A stretch of 64,000 bases of DNA from Flaccisagitta enflata (GCA_965153355.1 OZ231127.1:76818001-76882000), one strand, 5' to 3'. Positions 37,213 to 50,622 are shown, counted from the first letter of the stretch. Made by a program: numbers and translations. Notes: generated by a model not told the origin, from the letters alone.

Positions 37213-37370
37213 CCCTCATTCCGTTTGCTTTTGGCATCAGTCATGTCAGTTGTAGTCGTCGTTGCTTGTGGCTCTTGGCTCTCTCATCGTTTTGGGGTTC
37301 AACATCATCGCCATTGTCAAAGTAATCTTTTTCAAGTTTTTTGAATCATTTCAATAAAAAATTGAAAAAG
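37213..37370 (+). repeat. Dispersed repeat family D, copy 2
   Basis: ATCAGTCATGTCAGTTGTAG...ATCGCCATTGTCAAAGT...TTGAATCATTTCAAT. Confidence 0.6.
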
Positions 37371-37898
37371 AAGAAAAAAAAGTGAAGAAAAAGCGAAAAA
37401 AAGTATCTCAGTCTGAATTCAGTATTGGATGTTCGTTTCAGAAGCAACAGAGCACTTTCTGGTTGTGATGCAGTAAATTCAGTGAGGGTCTCACTCAGTT
37501 ACTGCCACTACACCATTGTTTGAGGCGGCATACCACACACTAAAGAATGGAGGATTGCGCGAGCATCCCCCACCCCTACGGCTGTAGTGCTTAGTGTATG
37601 CTACCGTAGCGTAGGTTTCTTTTCCCCATTAGGGCTTGACGTTCTATGACGTTTGATGAAAACTGAATGAGTATGATGGTAATTCACTACTCCCCAATAC
37701 AGTAACAATTGCCTCCTTTCCGAATCATGGCCCACTGTGCCTCCCCCCCCCCCTTCCGCTCCTATGTCTACCTTGGTCGACGTTACTTTTCTCTTCTTCG
37801 TCCCCATCTTGCTTGCTCGCGTCTGCTCATGACTCGGTACTCAAAACTGACATCGAATGTCTTTATTCCTAAATTCTCGTCCTTCGTTCTTCTCGCCT
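37371..37898. other. No gene identified
   Basis: Non-repetitive; no supported frame. Confidence 0.5.
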
Positions 37899-37899
37899 T

Positions 37900-38169
37900 T
37901 TTAGTTGCGGACACGTAACTCTATAAGAGGCTTTGTCCGTCCGTCCGTCCGTCCGTCCGTCCGTCCGTCCGTCCGTCCGTCCGTCCGTCCGTCCGTCCGT
38001 CACACTTGAGTTGTCACGCTCGAAAAACGCGTATTTAGGATGCTGCGGTTGGGATTGTTTGTGTGCGAGGGTGTTGGAAGGAGGTTGGGGGTGTGGTTGG
38101 GGTGAGGCTGGAAGTTGGATGCCCCTGCCCACCCGTCCGCAACGATATTGTGACCCCGAGTCACTTGTT
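37900..38169 (+). mobile_element. Family H, copy 12 (type b end), with (GTCC)n core
   Basis: Stem AGTTGCG-GACA-CGTAACT, CTATAAGAGGC, pure GTCC to about 38000, a GGGTGTGGTTGGGGTGAGG interior, CCCCTGCCCACCCGTCCGCA, and right hairpin GTGAC-CCCGA-GTCAC + TTGTT. Confidence 0.85.
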
Positions 38170-38218
38170 GTCCACAATTTCACTCTCGTGTGTCACATTC
38201 GAGATCCCATCGCTCATA

Positions 38219-38929
38219 TACACTTTTTTTTTTTTTATAAGCACGCACTTTTTTTGGCTGAGGCTGAACGTGCTTAGCAAAATCTCATTTTCAAGGCTGA
38301 AATGTGCTTAAATGCGTGCTTATTATTTATCGGTAAACAATTATCCTATTCAGTATAGAACAAAGTACACAATAGGGTATAGAAAACAGTATAGCACAGT
38401 GCATTGTATAGTATAGAATTAAGTATAGTATAGAAAAAAGTATAATATGAAATACAGTAATAAATGTATTTTATATAAAAAGATATATAGTATCTTTCAC
38501 TGACATTGTCCTACTATCATATAAATTATGGGATGAGATAAGTTTCTTGATTTGGTAAACTTTTTTTAGATTTCTAGTGTTATTTAGTATCATGATATAT
38601 TATCCTTGTTACAGCAATAGATTCTTATTACCAATAGTATATTATCAAAGCAATGATATTCTTTAATATTGTTATAAATTCAAATACTTCTATTGATATC
38701 CTGAATGAACAGATTGATATTATAGATAATTTCAATTTCTATTAAAGTGTTTATAGGAAATTACAGCCAAAAATGTCTAAAAATTAGCATATTTTTGAAA
38801 ATCAATAATGAATTTTTTTTCTAGATTGGAAATCTCAGCCTGGAGCGTGCTTAGCACTGTGCTTAAATTTTCCCAAAATCTGAGGCTGGGCGTGCTTATA
38901 AACGAGGTGCTTATAAAAAAAAAAGTGTA
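38219..38929. mobile_element. MITE with CACTTTTTTTTTTTATAAGCAC ends, TA target
   Basis: Ends are CACTT(T)n ATAAGCAC and the inverse GTGCTTATAAAAA...GTG, flanked by TA on each side. Second inner copies of GGCTGAG/GCGTGCTTA occur in both arms. The middle (38330-38500) holds an AGTATAG tandem. Tc1/mariner-like by the TA target; inferred. Confidence 0.75.
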
Positions 38930-39620
38930 TTGGGCATCTGGAAAAACTCTGGCCCTGCCACATTTGTTCCTAACTCTCCTTTGAGACAAGTCATTTGGGC
39001 GCTTCGCATAGCAAAAAATTTGATTTTCTCCTCGTCCCGCTAACCCAATACGGAGTCAAACAAACTATGAAGATGACCGTTTTCCTTTTCTCAAAATTCC
39101 TGTATCTTCCGTTTTTGTTTTGGCGTTAAAGTCTCCTCAGATTTCCCAGAATTCAGCAAAATCCTGTGTAGTCTTGTTACAAAAGAAACAATTGTTAGTT
39201 ATAAAAAATTATGATTTTTTTAAAAATAAATCAAAATATCAGAGCATAAATTACGACAGAGCTTGTGAAAAGGCTGATTAACAATTTTTTGAAGAACAGA
39301 AATTTGTAAAAACTAATTCAAAGAAGATCAGCATATTTTTTTATCCCACTGCAATATACAAATTAGGCTTTCAAAAATTATTTTCTAAAAAACGGAAGAT
39401 GAACGATTTTTGATAAAATTAAAATGGTAAGGGTCCGAAAATTGACCACTCCATATCAGGTAAAGAGGATGAAAGGAAACAAGCAACTTTTGCTATGTGA
39501 AGCACCCAAACAAGTCATACAACCACCAGGTATAGTAAAAGCGCGCTATCAAAAAACCGTTAACCGTTTTATCGATGAAATCTTGTGGAGGGGCAAGGGG
39601 TGAGCTGAAGGTGAGGGGAA
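38930..39620. other. No gene identified
   Basis: AT-rich, non-repetitive. Confidence 0.5.
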
Positions 39621-39622
39621 AA

Positions 39623-39646
39623 CCCCCCCCCCCCGGGGGGGGGGGG
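39623..39646. repeat. C12G12 perfect homopolymer palindrome
   Basis: Twelve C followed directly by twelve G. Followed 40 bp later by a CGCGCGCGC run (39683-39693). Confidence 0.9.
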
Positions 39647-39824
39647 CAAAAACATTCCAACGCAAGAGAGCAAAAGAAAAGCTCGCGCGCGCGCATAGAA
39701 AATAATCAAGCTGGAAAAAATGTGTGGGTAGCAAATAAAAAAGTTCCATTCCATTCGCTACCATTACGCTTAATTGCGGTTTACCCTTTTTAAAGCCTTC
39801 TCTTAATACTTTCATTTTCACTTT

Positions 39825-39936
<112 letters not shown>

Positions 39937-40009
39937 CTTCAGACTAAGTCCCGCGCGTGTAGCCGCAAGATTGAAAATAGTCGTAAAGCGAAAACTTGGT
40001 GGAATGAAC

Positions 40010-40012
<3 letters not shown>

Positions 40013-40103
<91 letters not shown>
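40013..40103. repeat. (GA)n microsatellite
   Basis: Pure GA, 81 bp downstream of the facing CT tract. Confidence 0.95.
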
Positions 40104-40105
<2 letters not shown>

Positions 40106-40619
40106 AGCATTCTTTTTTCACTTCATGACTCCAACTAAAGACGAAGTTTCGTAACATGTCAACGCTTGTAATTCAGTTACGTCCTTACACGTCATTCTTT
40201 GAATAAAGCAATTGAAAAGAATCTGGTCTGCGGGAGGTCGGTTCTATGAAAAGCCACAATAATTGCCGGGACGGAACGGGAGGGGGAAATGGAGAGGGGG
40301 GCGGGGAGGGGGGAGAGTAAGGATGGAACGAATTTTTTTGCATAGGAAAATATGATTTTTTTTTTGATAGAGAGATCTAGAGAAAGCTAATAAATAAGGC
40401 CGTGCACAAACGAGATCAGTCACAGTCAGTTTTGGAATGGGGCACAAATGCTCCTACCCCACCCCGCCAACTCCGCGGGAAGGTGTCTGAATCGGTAAAG
40501 TAGGCGTCCAAAAGCGTCATCCACCCCTTTGGAAAGCAGACGGACTGATCGACCTAGTTCATGTTCACCCCCTCCGTCTCCTCTCCCCGTACTAATGCGC
40601 TTTATCTCTCCCTCTTTCC

Positions 40620-40656
40620 CTCCCTCTTTCTCTCCCTCTTTCTCTCTTTCTCTCTC

Positions 40657-40716
<60 letters not shown>
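40620..40716. repeat. (CTTT)n/(CT)n microsatellite
   Basis: CCTCTTTCT units then pure CT. Confidence 0.93.
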
Positions 40717-40720
<4 letters not shown>

Positions 40721-40797
40721 AACATTTCATAACGACCGCGAGTGACTTTTATCAGGCAACCATTTAATCACGAAAATTTTGCTTGAGTTAAAATTAT

Positions 40798-41376
40798 TTC
40801 CACTGAAGCACGACGTCGTGCTTCAGTGGAATGAAGAATGACTAGTGCTTTTTACAATTCGAGCTTCAGTGGAATTGGAAATAATTGATTTTGTCATTGT
40901 AGCAAAGATAATCAAAGTAATCTTCATTTACTTTCATCTGAAGAAATCATCTCCTTTCTTATTACCTCTTACTTTTTTTTTCACCCAAGTAGACTTACTA
41001 AATAAAGAGAATGTTTAAAAAAATAATTTTTTTACATCTACTAAGTCTTATGTGGGGAAAACTCATTTTCTTTCATAAAGATATATATTCATGTGATAAG
41101 AAAAAGTTTTTGTCATGAAAAAAAAACTTTTAAAAAAGAAAAAGATCAAGATATATTTTCTAAAGATAACAATTTATGACAAAAAGAAAAACCTATCTTT
41201 ATTTGAATAAGAGAAATCAAAAAATTTCTGATTGCACTGAAATGAATTGTAGCGACCAATCATAGAAAAACTGGATTAACTTCTTGTTTCATTGCAATTT
41301 GAAAAAAGGTCAAAAGTCAATCCACTGAAGCACGAGTTCCAATTCCACTGAATCACGACGTCGTGCTTCAGTGGAA
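40798..41376. mobile_element. Element bounded by 34-bp palindromes
   Basis: A perfect 34-bp palindrome (half TTCCACTGAAGCACGAC) at 40798-40831 and a one-mismatch copy at 41343-41376. Single half-units occur just inside each end (about 40859-40873 and 41321-41334). The 500-bp interior is AT-rich with no frame. Repeat architecture suggests a non-autonomous mobile element; no target duplication is evident. Confidence 0.7.
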
Positions 41377-42300
41377 TGGGGCCTTACTGGCCTCTTTTCC
41401 AGCTCAAAGTTCGTGTTTCAGTGACTAGCTCACTTTTATTCGTCCCGAAATCATTAAGACTTTCTCCTCGTCATCGCCATCACAAACTCACAGAGTTGTC
41501 GCTGCTCATGTTTTTATTGTTATTTTGTTGCTGTTGATATTCAAACGCTTACATGGTTAAAATCGATTGCGTTACTGTTGATGTTCTTGTTCCTCATGTT
41601 TTCGTTGTTAAAATCTATTTTGTAATTCTACGAAAAAATTAAAAATGCTGTATAAGTTGGCAATATCGTTATTGCATCGTAGATTTTATCATTTATGTAG
41701 TTTTTTACTGCTTTTGATACAAAGGTAATAGTTGTTCTTGCTTGTTATTTTTTTTTTTCTGTGGATGCAGGCAAGCCGACAGACGAAAAGACAGACTTTA
41801 AGCTAGAGAGTTTACGACAAAGACAACGATTCATGCGACAAGGACAAGCGGAGTGATGTATTCTCTCCACTCACTTGTCTCTCGCGATGTTCATAATTCA
41901 ATCTCATCATTCGTTGAATTATTTCACTGAGCGTCTATGATCTAGAAGCTGGCAGATTTAAGCCTTGATTTATTCACTATCTCCCCGCTGTTAGGATTTG
42001 CCCGCAGCCCCACACGCTAGCACGTTCTCGTGGCGTGTGTCGTTGTCGTTGTTGTTGAAGTTGTTCCTGTTGCTATCATCGCTGTTGGTTTTGTCGTTGT
42101 TATCATAGTTTTCTTTTTGTTGTTGTTGTTGTTGCTATTGTTGTTGGTAACTTGGTGATGGTTGTGGTGGTGGTGTTGTAACTGTTGTGGTTTTTGTGGC
42201 TGTTCTTACAGCTGTTGTTGCTATTATTATCTTGTCTTTCTGTGTGTCTGCTTGACTAGCCGTGCTGCCAATGTTTTTCGGCTGCCGGTCGGTCGTTCGG
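41377..42300. other. No gene identified; GTT-rich
   Basis: Loose GTT/GTTGTT patches at 41500-41620 and 42030-42220. No supported coding region. Confidence 0.5.
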
Positions 42301-42303
42301 TCG

Positions 42304-42305
42304 AC

Positions 42306-42337
<32 letters not shown>

Positions 42338-42361
42338 TTCTCTTTCTCTTTCTCTTTCTCT

Positions 42362-42424
<63 letters not shown>
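42304..42424. repeat. (CTTTCT)n then (CT)n microsatellite
   Basis: CTTTCT hexamers grading to pure CT. Confidence 0.95.
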
Positions 42425-42426
<2 letters not shown>

Positions 42427-42557
42427 ATTTCTTTTTTGCAAACCCTATATGGTTCTGATGTTCTCTTCAACCCTGCCCTCCTTCGATCCCTACCCTAGGC
42501 CTCTTCCCCCTCCTTGAGCCACATTGCCTTCACCGCACACAAACGCGACAAGCTTTC

Positions 42558-42605
42558 AGCCGCTCTCAGCCGCTCTCAGCCGCTCTCAGCCGCTCTCAGC
42601 CGATC
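42558..42605. repeat. 11-bp tandem repeat
   Basis: CAGCCGCTCTC repeated about four and a half times. Confidence 0.9.
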
Positions 42606-42717
42606 TAAAGCACTCTCAACCGATCTCATGATTCATCACGCAGTTTTGTTGTTTTCCAAATATCATTTTTTCATGAGAATTGCAATTGCGATAGCATCTA
42701 ATATCCAGCTAGCGATC

Positions 42718-42779
42718 CTCTCTCGCTCTCTCGCTCTCTCGCTCTCTCGCTCTCTCGCTCTCTCGCTCTCTCTCTCTCT
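42718..42779. repeat. (CTCTCTCG)n tandem
   Basis: CTCTCTCG octamers then CT. Confidence 0.9.
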
Positions 42780-42866
42780 GCTTCATTGCATATTCAATAA
42801 ATATATCACAAATCGTTAGACTGATTTGCCATCTTGTTTATTTATGTTTTGATTCTTCCCTTTCTT

Positions 42867-43000
42867 TAGTTACGCCTGCGCCTACGGACACGCAATTCTA
42901 TCAAAAGGCTTTGTGCGCCCGTCCGCCCATTCACCCGTCCGCCCCTTGACCCTGCCACCCGTAAGTTCGTTTGTACGTCGGTCAGTTATGTGACTCATAT
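42867..43000 (+). mobile_element. Family H, copy 13 (degenerate)
   Basis: TTTAGTTACGCCTGCGCCTACGGACACGCAATTCTAT, AAAGGCTTTGTGC, then CCGTCCGCCC spacer; the right end is not found. Confidence 0.5.
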
Positions 43001-44095
43001 CCCGTTATAGAACTTTTTAAGATCAGACTAAGCGACGGTCGCTCACTCCTAAGCTCATTTAAGCCTTTTCAATGCCATTATGCCTAAAAGAAAAAACAAA
43101 TTATTCATTATGCTGTATTCTGTCTTGCTTGTCTTGCGTCGCACCATAGCACAGTTGCGGCAATGCACATGAATAGGTACAGATTTAAAGCAGAAATTCG
43201 GGGCAGAAGTACGAAACGGATATCAGGGCGGAAATCGGAGGCGGAAATCGAAGGCGGAAATCGGAGGCGGAAATCGAGGGGCGTCTACAGCCCACTTTCT
43301 ACTTTCACAGGTGATTTGAATTCGGAAGCTGTACCGCTAAAAGGAGCTGATAAGTCTCACGATTCGGAAGCTCTTCCGCTCAAAAAGAAGGCGTTAAGTC
43401 TCACGATTCGGTTGCGGAAGACATAAATTCCATCAAATCGAAACGCGTGCGCGAATCCAAATAGCCTAATGACCCAGAAAACTCGGACAAGATCCTAAGC
43501 TACGTCTTTCGATGTCAATCTGAAGTGGCAGACAAGGATATTGAAGAAATAGCAGACAAGCACACAGCAGTCAAGTAATTTAATATGCGACAAGCACAGA
43601 GTCAGGACTTGATTGAGAGACCTTTCCTCAACGCCGTAATTTTGGTAAAGATAGCTCGGAGCTTTGAGCGGATAACTTAATTTGCATATTGCGGTATGGT
43701 CCCTATTTTCGCATTCGAAAAAATAATGTCGATGCCAAGTTTAGATAATGAATGAAAATCTATAATCATTCTGCGCTTGCAATGTTACGATTGTTCTTGA
43801 CTAATGATAGAAAATACTTATCATTACTTAAAATCACGGCGTGTAGTTTAAGGCTCAAAATTCAATATGACAAGAAGTCAGAACCTGGCTACAAAAAAAC
43901 TAACATCGTTAGTATTTTTATGAAAACTATCTTTGCAACTCTTTGAAGGGAAGGTTTCATGAATAACCTTCCTGTATGTTCGTCAATCGTCTTGTTGAAT
44001 ATCAAATTTAGGTAATGGAGGACTCGCAGGCTGCAGTTTACAGCTACTGCTTAGCTTCTGAGTTGTTGAACCTAATAATTCATAGTTTATAGTTT
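43001..44095. other. No gene identified
   Basis: Contains a short GGCGGAAATCG(A/G)AG tandem at 43220-43280 and a near-duplicate pair of CTCACGATTCGG...GAAG units (43355, 43400). No supported gene. Confidence 0.5.
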
Positions 44096-44098
44096 ATA

Positions 44099-44592
44099 CA
44101 GTCAGTCCCAATTCCGCATTCATCCACATAATCGTATCTCAACATATTTCGGCTTACCAAAAATTATTCCCTCTGAGCATACGTCGGTATATCGATATAT
44201 GGTATAAAGAGGTTTGATTTGCTCAGTCGTGCCTTAGTAAAATTTGAATGAATTCTATCAGCCGTTTGACTTATATACAGTCTTAAATGATTTTCTATCG
44301 ATTGTGCCACTTTAGTTCAGGAAGATGTTCATTTTTGAATGCTGTACAATTTGATCATACTATTGGATTTTGTTCATCCTTCTTTATTTCTAAGCTAACC
44401 CATCATTTAAGTATTGGGTATGAAAAAACGGAATAAATAAAATCAGAACCTGGTAATAGCTTTGCCACTTCGTCTTTACGGACTAATTAAAAACGGATGT
44501 CGATATACCGACATATGCTCAGATAAAGTTGCTTTATCTCCTAACATGATGAGAGATGGTAACATGGATAAATGCGGAATTGAGACTGACTG
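44099..44592. mobile_element. Mariner-like MITE, TA target
   Basis: Ends CAGTCAGTCCCAATTCCGCA and inverse TGCGGAATTGAGACTGACTG, with TA duplicated at both sides. Inner blocks CATACGTCGGTATATCGA and inverse. The CAGT start, TA target and AT-rich interior fit Tc1/mariner-pogo type MITEs. Confidence 0.82.
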
Positions 44593-44730
44593 TATAGTTT
44601 TTGGTTGCAATGTAATGTTGTCCTACTCATACAGGGTAAGAGGTGCTGCATGCTGAAAAGGTATTTTCTTGGTTTTCTTGGGCTGTCCCGTACTTTTGTT
44701 TTTAGCGGCTGATCACCTCGACGCTTCGTA

Positions 44731-44800
44731 ATGGGTTAGGGTTAAGATATAAGATTAAGCACAAGGCAAGGGATTAGAATAAGGTTAGGGCTAGGGGTAT
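44731..44800 (+). repeat. Interstitial telomere-like (TTAGGG)n, degenerate
   Basis: GGGTTAGGGTTAAG...AAGGTTAGGGCTAGGGG. Confidence 0.6.
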
Positions 44801-45660
44801 CGAGGTTGTTTTTCCACATCGAGGTTGTTTTTCCACATTTCCTTGCTCGAGTCAGCTAGAATAAACGATTTTTCTTATTATCAAGTCCAAGGTAAGTTCC
44901 ATACCACTTTTTTCTACAACAATGCAAAAAGAATCAGACTAAAAAGGAGTTGACAGAGATCAAAAAGATAGGGCAATTTAATAGAAAGGTAAGACTCGAG
45001 GAGATGTAACACCAAATCTTGAGTCAAGGAGAAAGTAATTGCAACAAGCAGAGGATGTTATCATTAGTGTCTCGACAATAATCACGACAATTACTCATTC
45101 CCGCGGCCGTCATTAGCCTGCGCCAAAACATCTATTGCCACCACCGCCTTCCACCTCCGCCTCTTGCTTCTCCGCTTTCCTCTTCCGCCTCCGCCTCTTC
45201 CTCCACCACCGCCTTATGATTTGGTTGTTTGTAGGCGGCTTTTGGTTTCCATGACGACTTGAAGATGCAACACGTGACTAAAAAGTAGAACAACGACAAC
45301 AACGACACGTGACTGAGGAGAGAGTGAACAACAACGACGACAACACTTCAAAAGTCACGTGCGACGCATGAGCCAAATAAGCAGTATCAACACCACGTAA
45401 AAACGGGCGTTCGGTAGAGGTATGTGGGCGGCGGCGAGAGTGGCGGTGGCGGCGGTGGCAGCGGTGTCGAAGGCGGGATTTGATTGTTGGTCGACGCGGT
45501 AACAGAAGCGGCAGCAACGGCGGCGAAGAGGGAAACGGAAATGAATTTTTACCTTGGTGCAAAAAAAAAAAAAAAAAAAGACGGTCGATGACGTAAATCA
45601 TCTGTTTGACGCTGATTTGCATACAGACGCAATTCCGAAACCGAGACAAATTTTTTTTCT
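44801..45660. other. No gene identified; CCGCCT-rich patch
   Basis: CCACCTCCGCCTC-type repeats at 45135-45215 and GGCGG repeats at 45425-45470. A family H-like half stem (CACGTGACTAAAAA) is near 45275. Confidence 0.45.
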
Positions 45661-45662
45661 TT

Positions 45663-45666
<4 letters not shown>

Positions 45667-45717
<51 letters not shown>
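45667..45717. repeat. (GA)n microsatellite
   Basis: Pure GA, followed by a duplicated 27-bp unit (GAGAGTGAAAACCCAAGAAC) at 45763-45815. Confidence 0.95.
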
Positions 45718-45719
<2 letters not shown>

Positions 45720-46037
45720 CTTCGTAACTCAATCATGACAAGAGAAAAGACAGAGTTGACAGAGAGTGAAAACCCAAGAACGGACAGAGAGTGAAAACCC
45801 AAGAACGGACCAACAGAGAGTCAGACAGACAGAGACAGAGAATGACGAAGACAGAGAGAGCGAAGTTCTGATTGGAAAAATGTCAAAATTACTGTTAAAG
45901 CGCCAACAGTTTCAACGATGCGATTGGACAAAGTCCAAACCGCGATTAGTAACGAAAGAAAAGTGAATATTGTCTACGACTTCTTTTTGTGATCTTTTGT
46001 GATCTTGTGATCCACATCTTTAAGTGATTTCAATAAA

Positions 46038-46348
46038 AACAAGTGACGCGGGTCACAATATCGTTGCGGATGGGTGGGCAGGGGCATACAACCCCCATCA
46101 ATATCCTCCCATGCTCACACATAGACAACCAGAACGGCAGCAACATAAATGCACGTCTGCACTGCACTCTTTAAAACTCGATCATCACGGTTGGACAGAC
46201 TGACGGACGCACCGACGGAAGGAAAAAGCCTCTTACACTCATATTTCGGGCCTACTGAACCAAAAACCAATCACACTGTTCAATCCGTTTCGATGAGTAA
46301 TTCTCGTACTCCCTTACTTACAGTCACAGAGTTGCGTGTCCGCGACTG
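46038..46348 (-). mobile_element. Family H, copy 14 (type b end)
   Basis: Minus: stem AGTCGCG-GACA-CGCAACT (one wobble), and at the other end hairpin GTGAC-CCGC-GTCAC + TTGTTT with the CCCCTGCCCACCCATCCGCA block. The interior differs from type a. Confidence 0.75.
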
Positions 46349-46802
46349 AATACTCCTAATTTCTTTAGTTTTCCTCATCGACTGCCAATACACGATCTTT
46401 GGCGGCATCAAATTACTGCTTGAAATATAAAATCTTATAATAAGTAGTCTAGACAAGAGAATGTGAATTCTGCGAATATTCTTCAGTGGCCACTGACAAC
46501 GCCTGGGGCCGGGCGGCGGATTTTTTACTATGCCTGCCGTCCTCCAATAGTTGGTAATGATACAGTGACTGTAGCAATTTTCAGCAGCGACGGCGTACGT
46601 CTCTTGATAGGATAATATCAACGCCGGTGACAGTGCCAACCAACGCGGTCCCATATTGCCCACGATGACATTCTCTCTCTGTCTCACTCTCTCTCTCTCT
46701 CTGCTCAAATGAATTTCGTTTTCATCTCCGCCTCTATCTAACTGCATGTTGGCTTCGGCATCGGCTTCGGCTTTGGCAGCAATTGGTTCTTTTGTTATGC
46801 AG

Positions 46803-46883
46803 TCGTTCTCAGCTTCGACTCAACGACGTTTTGAGGCCTTTCACTTTGACAATGGACAACAACTGCGGATGACGGCGTTGTGG
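46803..46883 (+). CDS. Possible small internal exon
   Basis: Acceptor GGTTCTTTTGTTATGCAG and donor TTGTGG/GTATGTGG bound 27 open codons, phase 0-0: SFSASTQRRFEAFHFDNGQQ then LRMTALW. The RxFxAFxFxNGxxL pattern recalls the C-terminal half of zona pellucida domains, but one short exon cannot establish that. No partner exon found. Confidence 0.3.
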
Positions 46884-47800
46884 GTATGTGGAATCGTCTA
46901 CGATGACGTTGATGACGACGACGCGGATGACGACAACGACGGCAACGACGACGGCAAAGACGTGTCACCTACGTCTTAAGCATCTCCCTCGTAATCGCGC
47001 GCAATTGACGTCTCATTTAGATTTTAACGATATTGACAAAAGGTTTGAAGAAATGCAGGGAGGAGGGGAGAGTGATATCATGGGAGGGGGTGTGGAGGGA
47101 TTGAGATGAAATACAGACCAAAGAATCAATGATTGAATGCAGTAAGAAGGGAAGGATGAAATCATGGGGTGTGTGGAGACACTGTGGACACTGTGAACAC
47201 TGTGGAGTAGCTTGTACCCAAAATCTTTTGGAGGGAGAGCGATGAAATACAGACCAAAGAATGAATAAATGATTTGATGTTTGATGGAATCAGTAAATCA
47301 ATCAATTAGCGCCAAAAGGCAAAAAGAAGGAGAGCAATTGAAAGAAAATTGAAGTAGTGATCAAAACATAAATGGAACAATCAAAGAAAAATCTAGAGGG
47401 GGTTAGGGATAAGAAGTATCAAAAGCCGATGGAAGCAGGAAGAAGAAAAGAAGGCAGGAATTTGAAAAGGACTACGTATTTCATCTGAAACTTCTTAAGT
47501 CATTACTGAGTCTTAATTTTTGTGTTTTTCATCTTTGTTTTTCTTTTGTTTTGTGCCTTTTTGCCTTGTGAATCACCTTATTCCAAGATCAAAAAAAAGA
47601 AGCAAAAGAAATTGTCGACGTCATCGTTTTCTTTGTTTCTTTGTTTTGTTGCATTTTACAAAAAACTGCTGTTAAACATCGGTTGCCATAGCAAAAACAA
47701 CAAAATCTAGAAAAACAACAACAGCAACAACCATGGTGATAACCAGACAACAACAACAAAAACAACAAATACAAAGAAACATCAACAACATCAACAATAT
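46884..47800. other. No gene identified
   Basis: GAC/GAT patch at 46900-46960; otherwise non-repetitive. Confidence 0.5.
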
Positions 47801-47804
47801 CATA

Positions 47805-48045
<241 letters not shown>

Positions 48046-48207
48046 ATATGCTATGAATGACACATTGCGCCTCAAGCAACAGATGCAGAGGAATCTGCAG
48101 GTGACATTTGAGTGAGATGCCAATGCAAAATGCGGTTGACCTTTTCAAGAAATAAAACGATGCAACTTCATTGCATTCCAACGTGTGTTTTTTTTGTTTT
48201 GTCCCCT

Positions 48208-48995
<788 letters not shown>

Positions 48996-48997
48996 AA

Positions 48998-49154
48998 AAC
49001 AAGAGCGGATACACGGACAGTTGGGCTGGGGCGGATATACGGACAGTTGGGCTGGGCCGAAATGCAAAATTATCTCAAAATTTAGAAGCATTTGTAACCG
49101 ACCGACGTACCAACCGATACGGCAAAGTTGTAAAGTCGCGTGTCCGCGACTAAA
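48998..49154 (-). mobile_element. Family H, copy 15
   Basis: Minus: perfect stem AGTCGCG-GACA-CGCGACT, GGTCGGT spacer, and a duplicated 28-bp block (CGGATACACGGACAGTTGGG) at the right end, where the hairpin is partly lost. Confidence 0.75.
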
Positions 49155-49846
49155 AACACCTGCAAATGCCGAAGAAGCAATGTATGATGGAACTATGGAC
49201 CGACCCACAGATCCACGGGCAATGCAAAATATAGAACCTGATTACCGCGAATTCCTAGGAAAGAGAAACGAGTTATAAAAACACAACTCCCATGCATTGA
49301 TGGTCAGATCGAAAGAGTTTTTGCATCTAGTGACGCATGTGCACACCCCATGCCTCAGCGAGAAATAGAGGCAAGTTAGGAGGCGAAATTTTACCCAAAA
49401 TTGCCCTACTGCTGCCGATCAGTTCTTGATCGTAATAAGCAACTTTCAAAAAATATTCCAGTTCTAAAAGCTTTGCATGGCACGGCCAGAAGAAATTAAG
49501 TATTTTCGAGGATTGAAGCTTGTTCGAAATGTCCTTTCAAATTAAAGAAAACCATTTGAATGCCAAAATTCATCGCATGAAAATGTCAAAAAATTGTTGG
49601 CTCCCCACTGGACTATTGCGACAATTTAGATCAATTACACGATGATTACATTTTGTCATGTTTACAGCTACGGGTATATCCACATGATTACAAATGCTGA
49701 AGGTGAAATGTCAACGCAATATGCAAATCAGCTAAGTGAAAAAGGCGCGGTTTACGGCTGCTTGAGATGTTCTGAAAGTCAAAGTCTACAGAGCAGTGTA
49801 AGAAAAGTCAAGAGAGCACTAGAACGATGTTTACATCTCAGGAAAT

Positions 49847-49850
<4 letters not shown>
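49155..49850. other. No gene identified
   Basis: Non-repetitive; a + frame from 49642 runs into the GA tract and is not supported. Confidence 0.5.

Positions 49851-49925
<75 letters not shown>
49851..49925. repeat. (GA)n microsatellite
   Basis: Pure GA then CAGAGA. Confidence 0.95.
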
Positions 49926-49927
<2 letters not shown>

Positions 49928-50024
49928 CAGAGCTGTTTACTTGCATGCCAATTTCTGGATAAGGAGTTTCTGTGTACTCCAACACTGTTGATCTCTGAGA
50001 TAATAAAAATGTTACATTTGCAGC

Positions 50025-50045
50025 TCTCTCTGTCTCTGTCTCTGC

Positions 50046-50128
<83 letters not shown>

Positions 50129-50130
50129 GT
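50025..50130. repeat. (CT)n microsatellite
   Basis: CT tract with a few CTGT/CTTT, facing the GA tract 100 bp upstream. Confidence 0.95.
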
Positions 50131-50322
50131 CTCATTGCTCATATACGTTCGGCAGTTAAAAGGGGCTGTGAAATGGGATAAGGAGTAGTGACAGCAGTAC
50201 ATATCATTGTTCAGATTCCAGGCCCTGAGATGTCATTTTTGCACATTTTATTTTCTTGATGTTCCTAATTCTGAGCAGTGAAAATGTATTATTACTGTTC
50301 ACTATTATTCTTTTTCTTACTT

Positions 50323-50490
50323 TTTGGTTGGACACACAACTCTATGAGGCTTTATCCGTCATCCGTCGGTCGGTTGGTCGATTTAGTCGGTCCGTCCGTC
50401 CGTCAGCACGAGTTGAAAGAGGTAGGGAAAATGCGTGTGCCACTTCCCCTGCCCACCCGTCCGGCAGTGGCGGTAACATCGGCCTTGTTT
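50323..50490 (+). mobile_element. Family H, copy 16 (degenerate)
   Basis: GGTTG-GACACA-CAACTCTATGAGGCTTT, GTCGGT/GTCC spacer, GCACGAGTTGAAA, CCCCTGCCCACCCGTCCGGC, and right end GGCCTTGTTT. Confidence 0.7.
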
Positions 50491-50588
50491 TTCTTTCCTC
50501 TGTCTCTCTCTCTGTCTCTCTGTCTCTCTGTCTCTCTGTCTCTTTCCCTCTTTCTCTCTCATTTTTCCATTGCTATAACTCGTCATTA

Positions 50589-50591
<3 letters not shown>

Positions 50592-50621
<30 letters not shown>
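50592..50621. repeat. (AT)n microsatellite
   Basis: Pure AT. Confidence 0.95.

Positions 50622-50622
<1 letters not shown>

Noticed and set aside
46280-46747. Minus frame with ENCYSHCIITNYW and PPPGPRRCQWPLKNIRRI, considered as a missing SCUBE CUB exon.
   Set aside because: CxW and RIHILL resemble a CUB start, but the SPNYPxxYP block and later residues are absent and the splice borders are poor.
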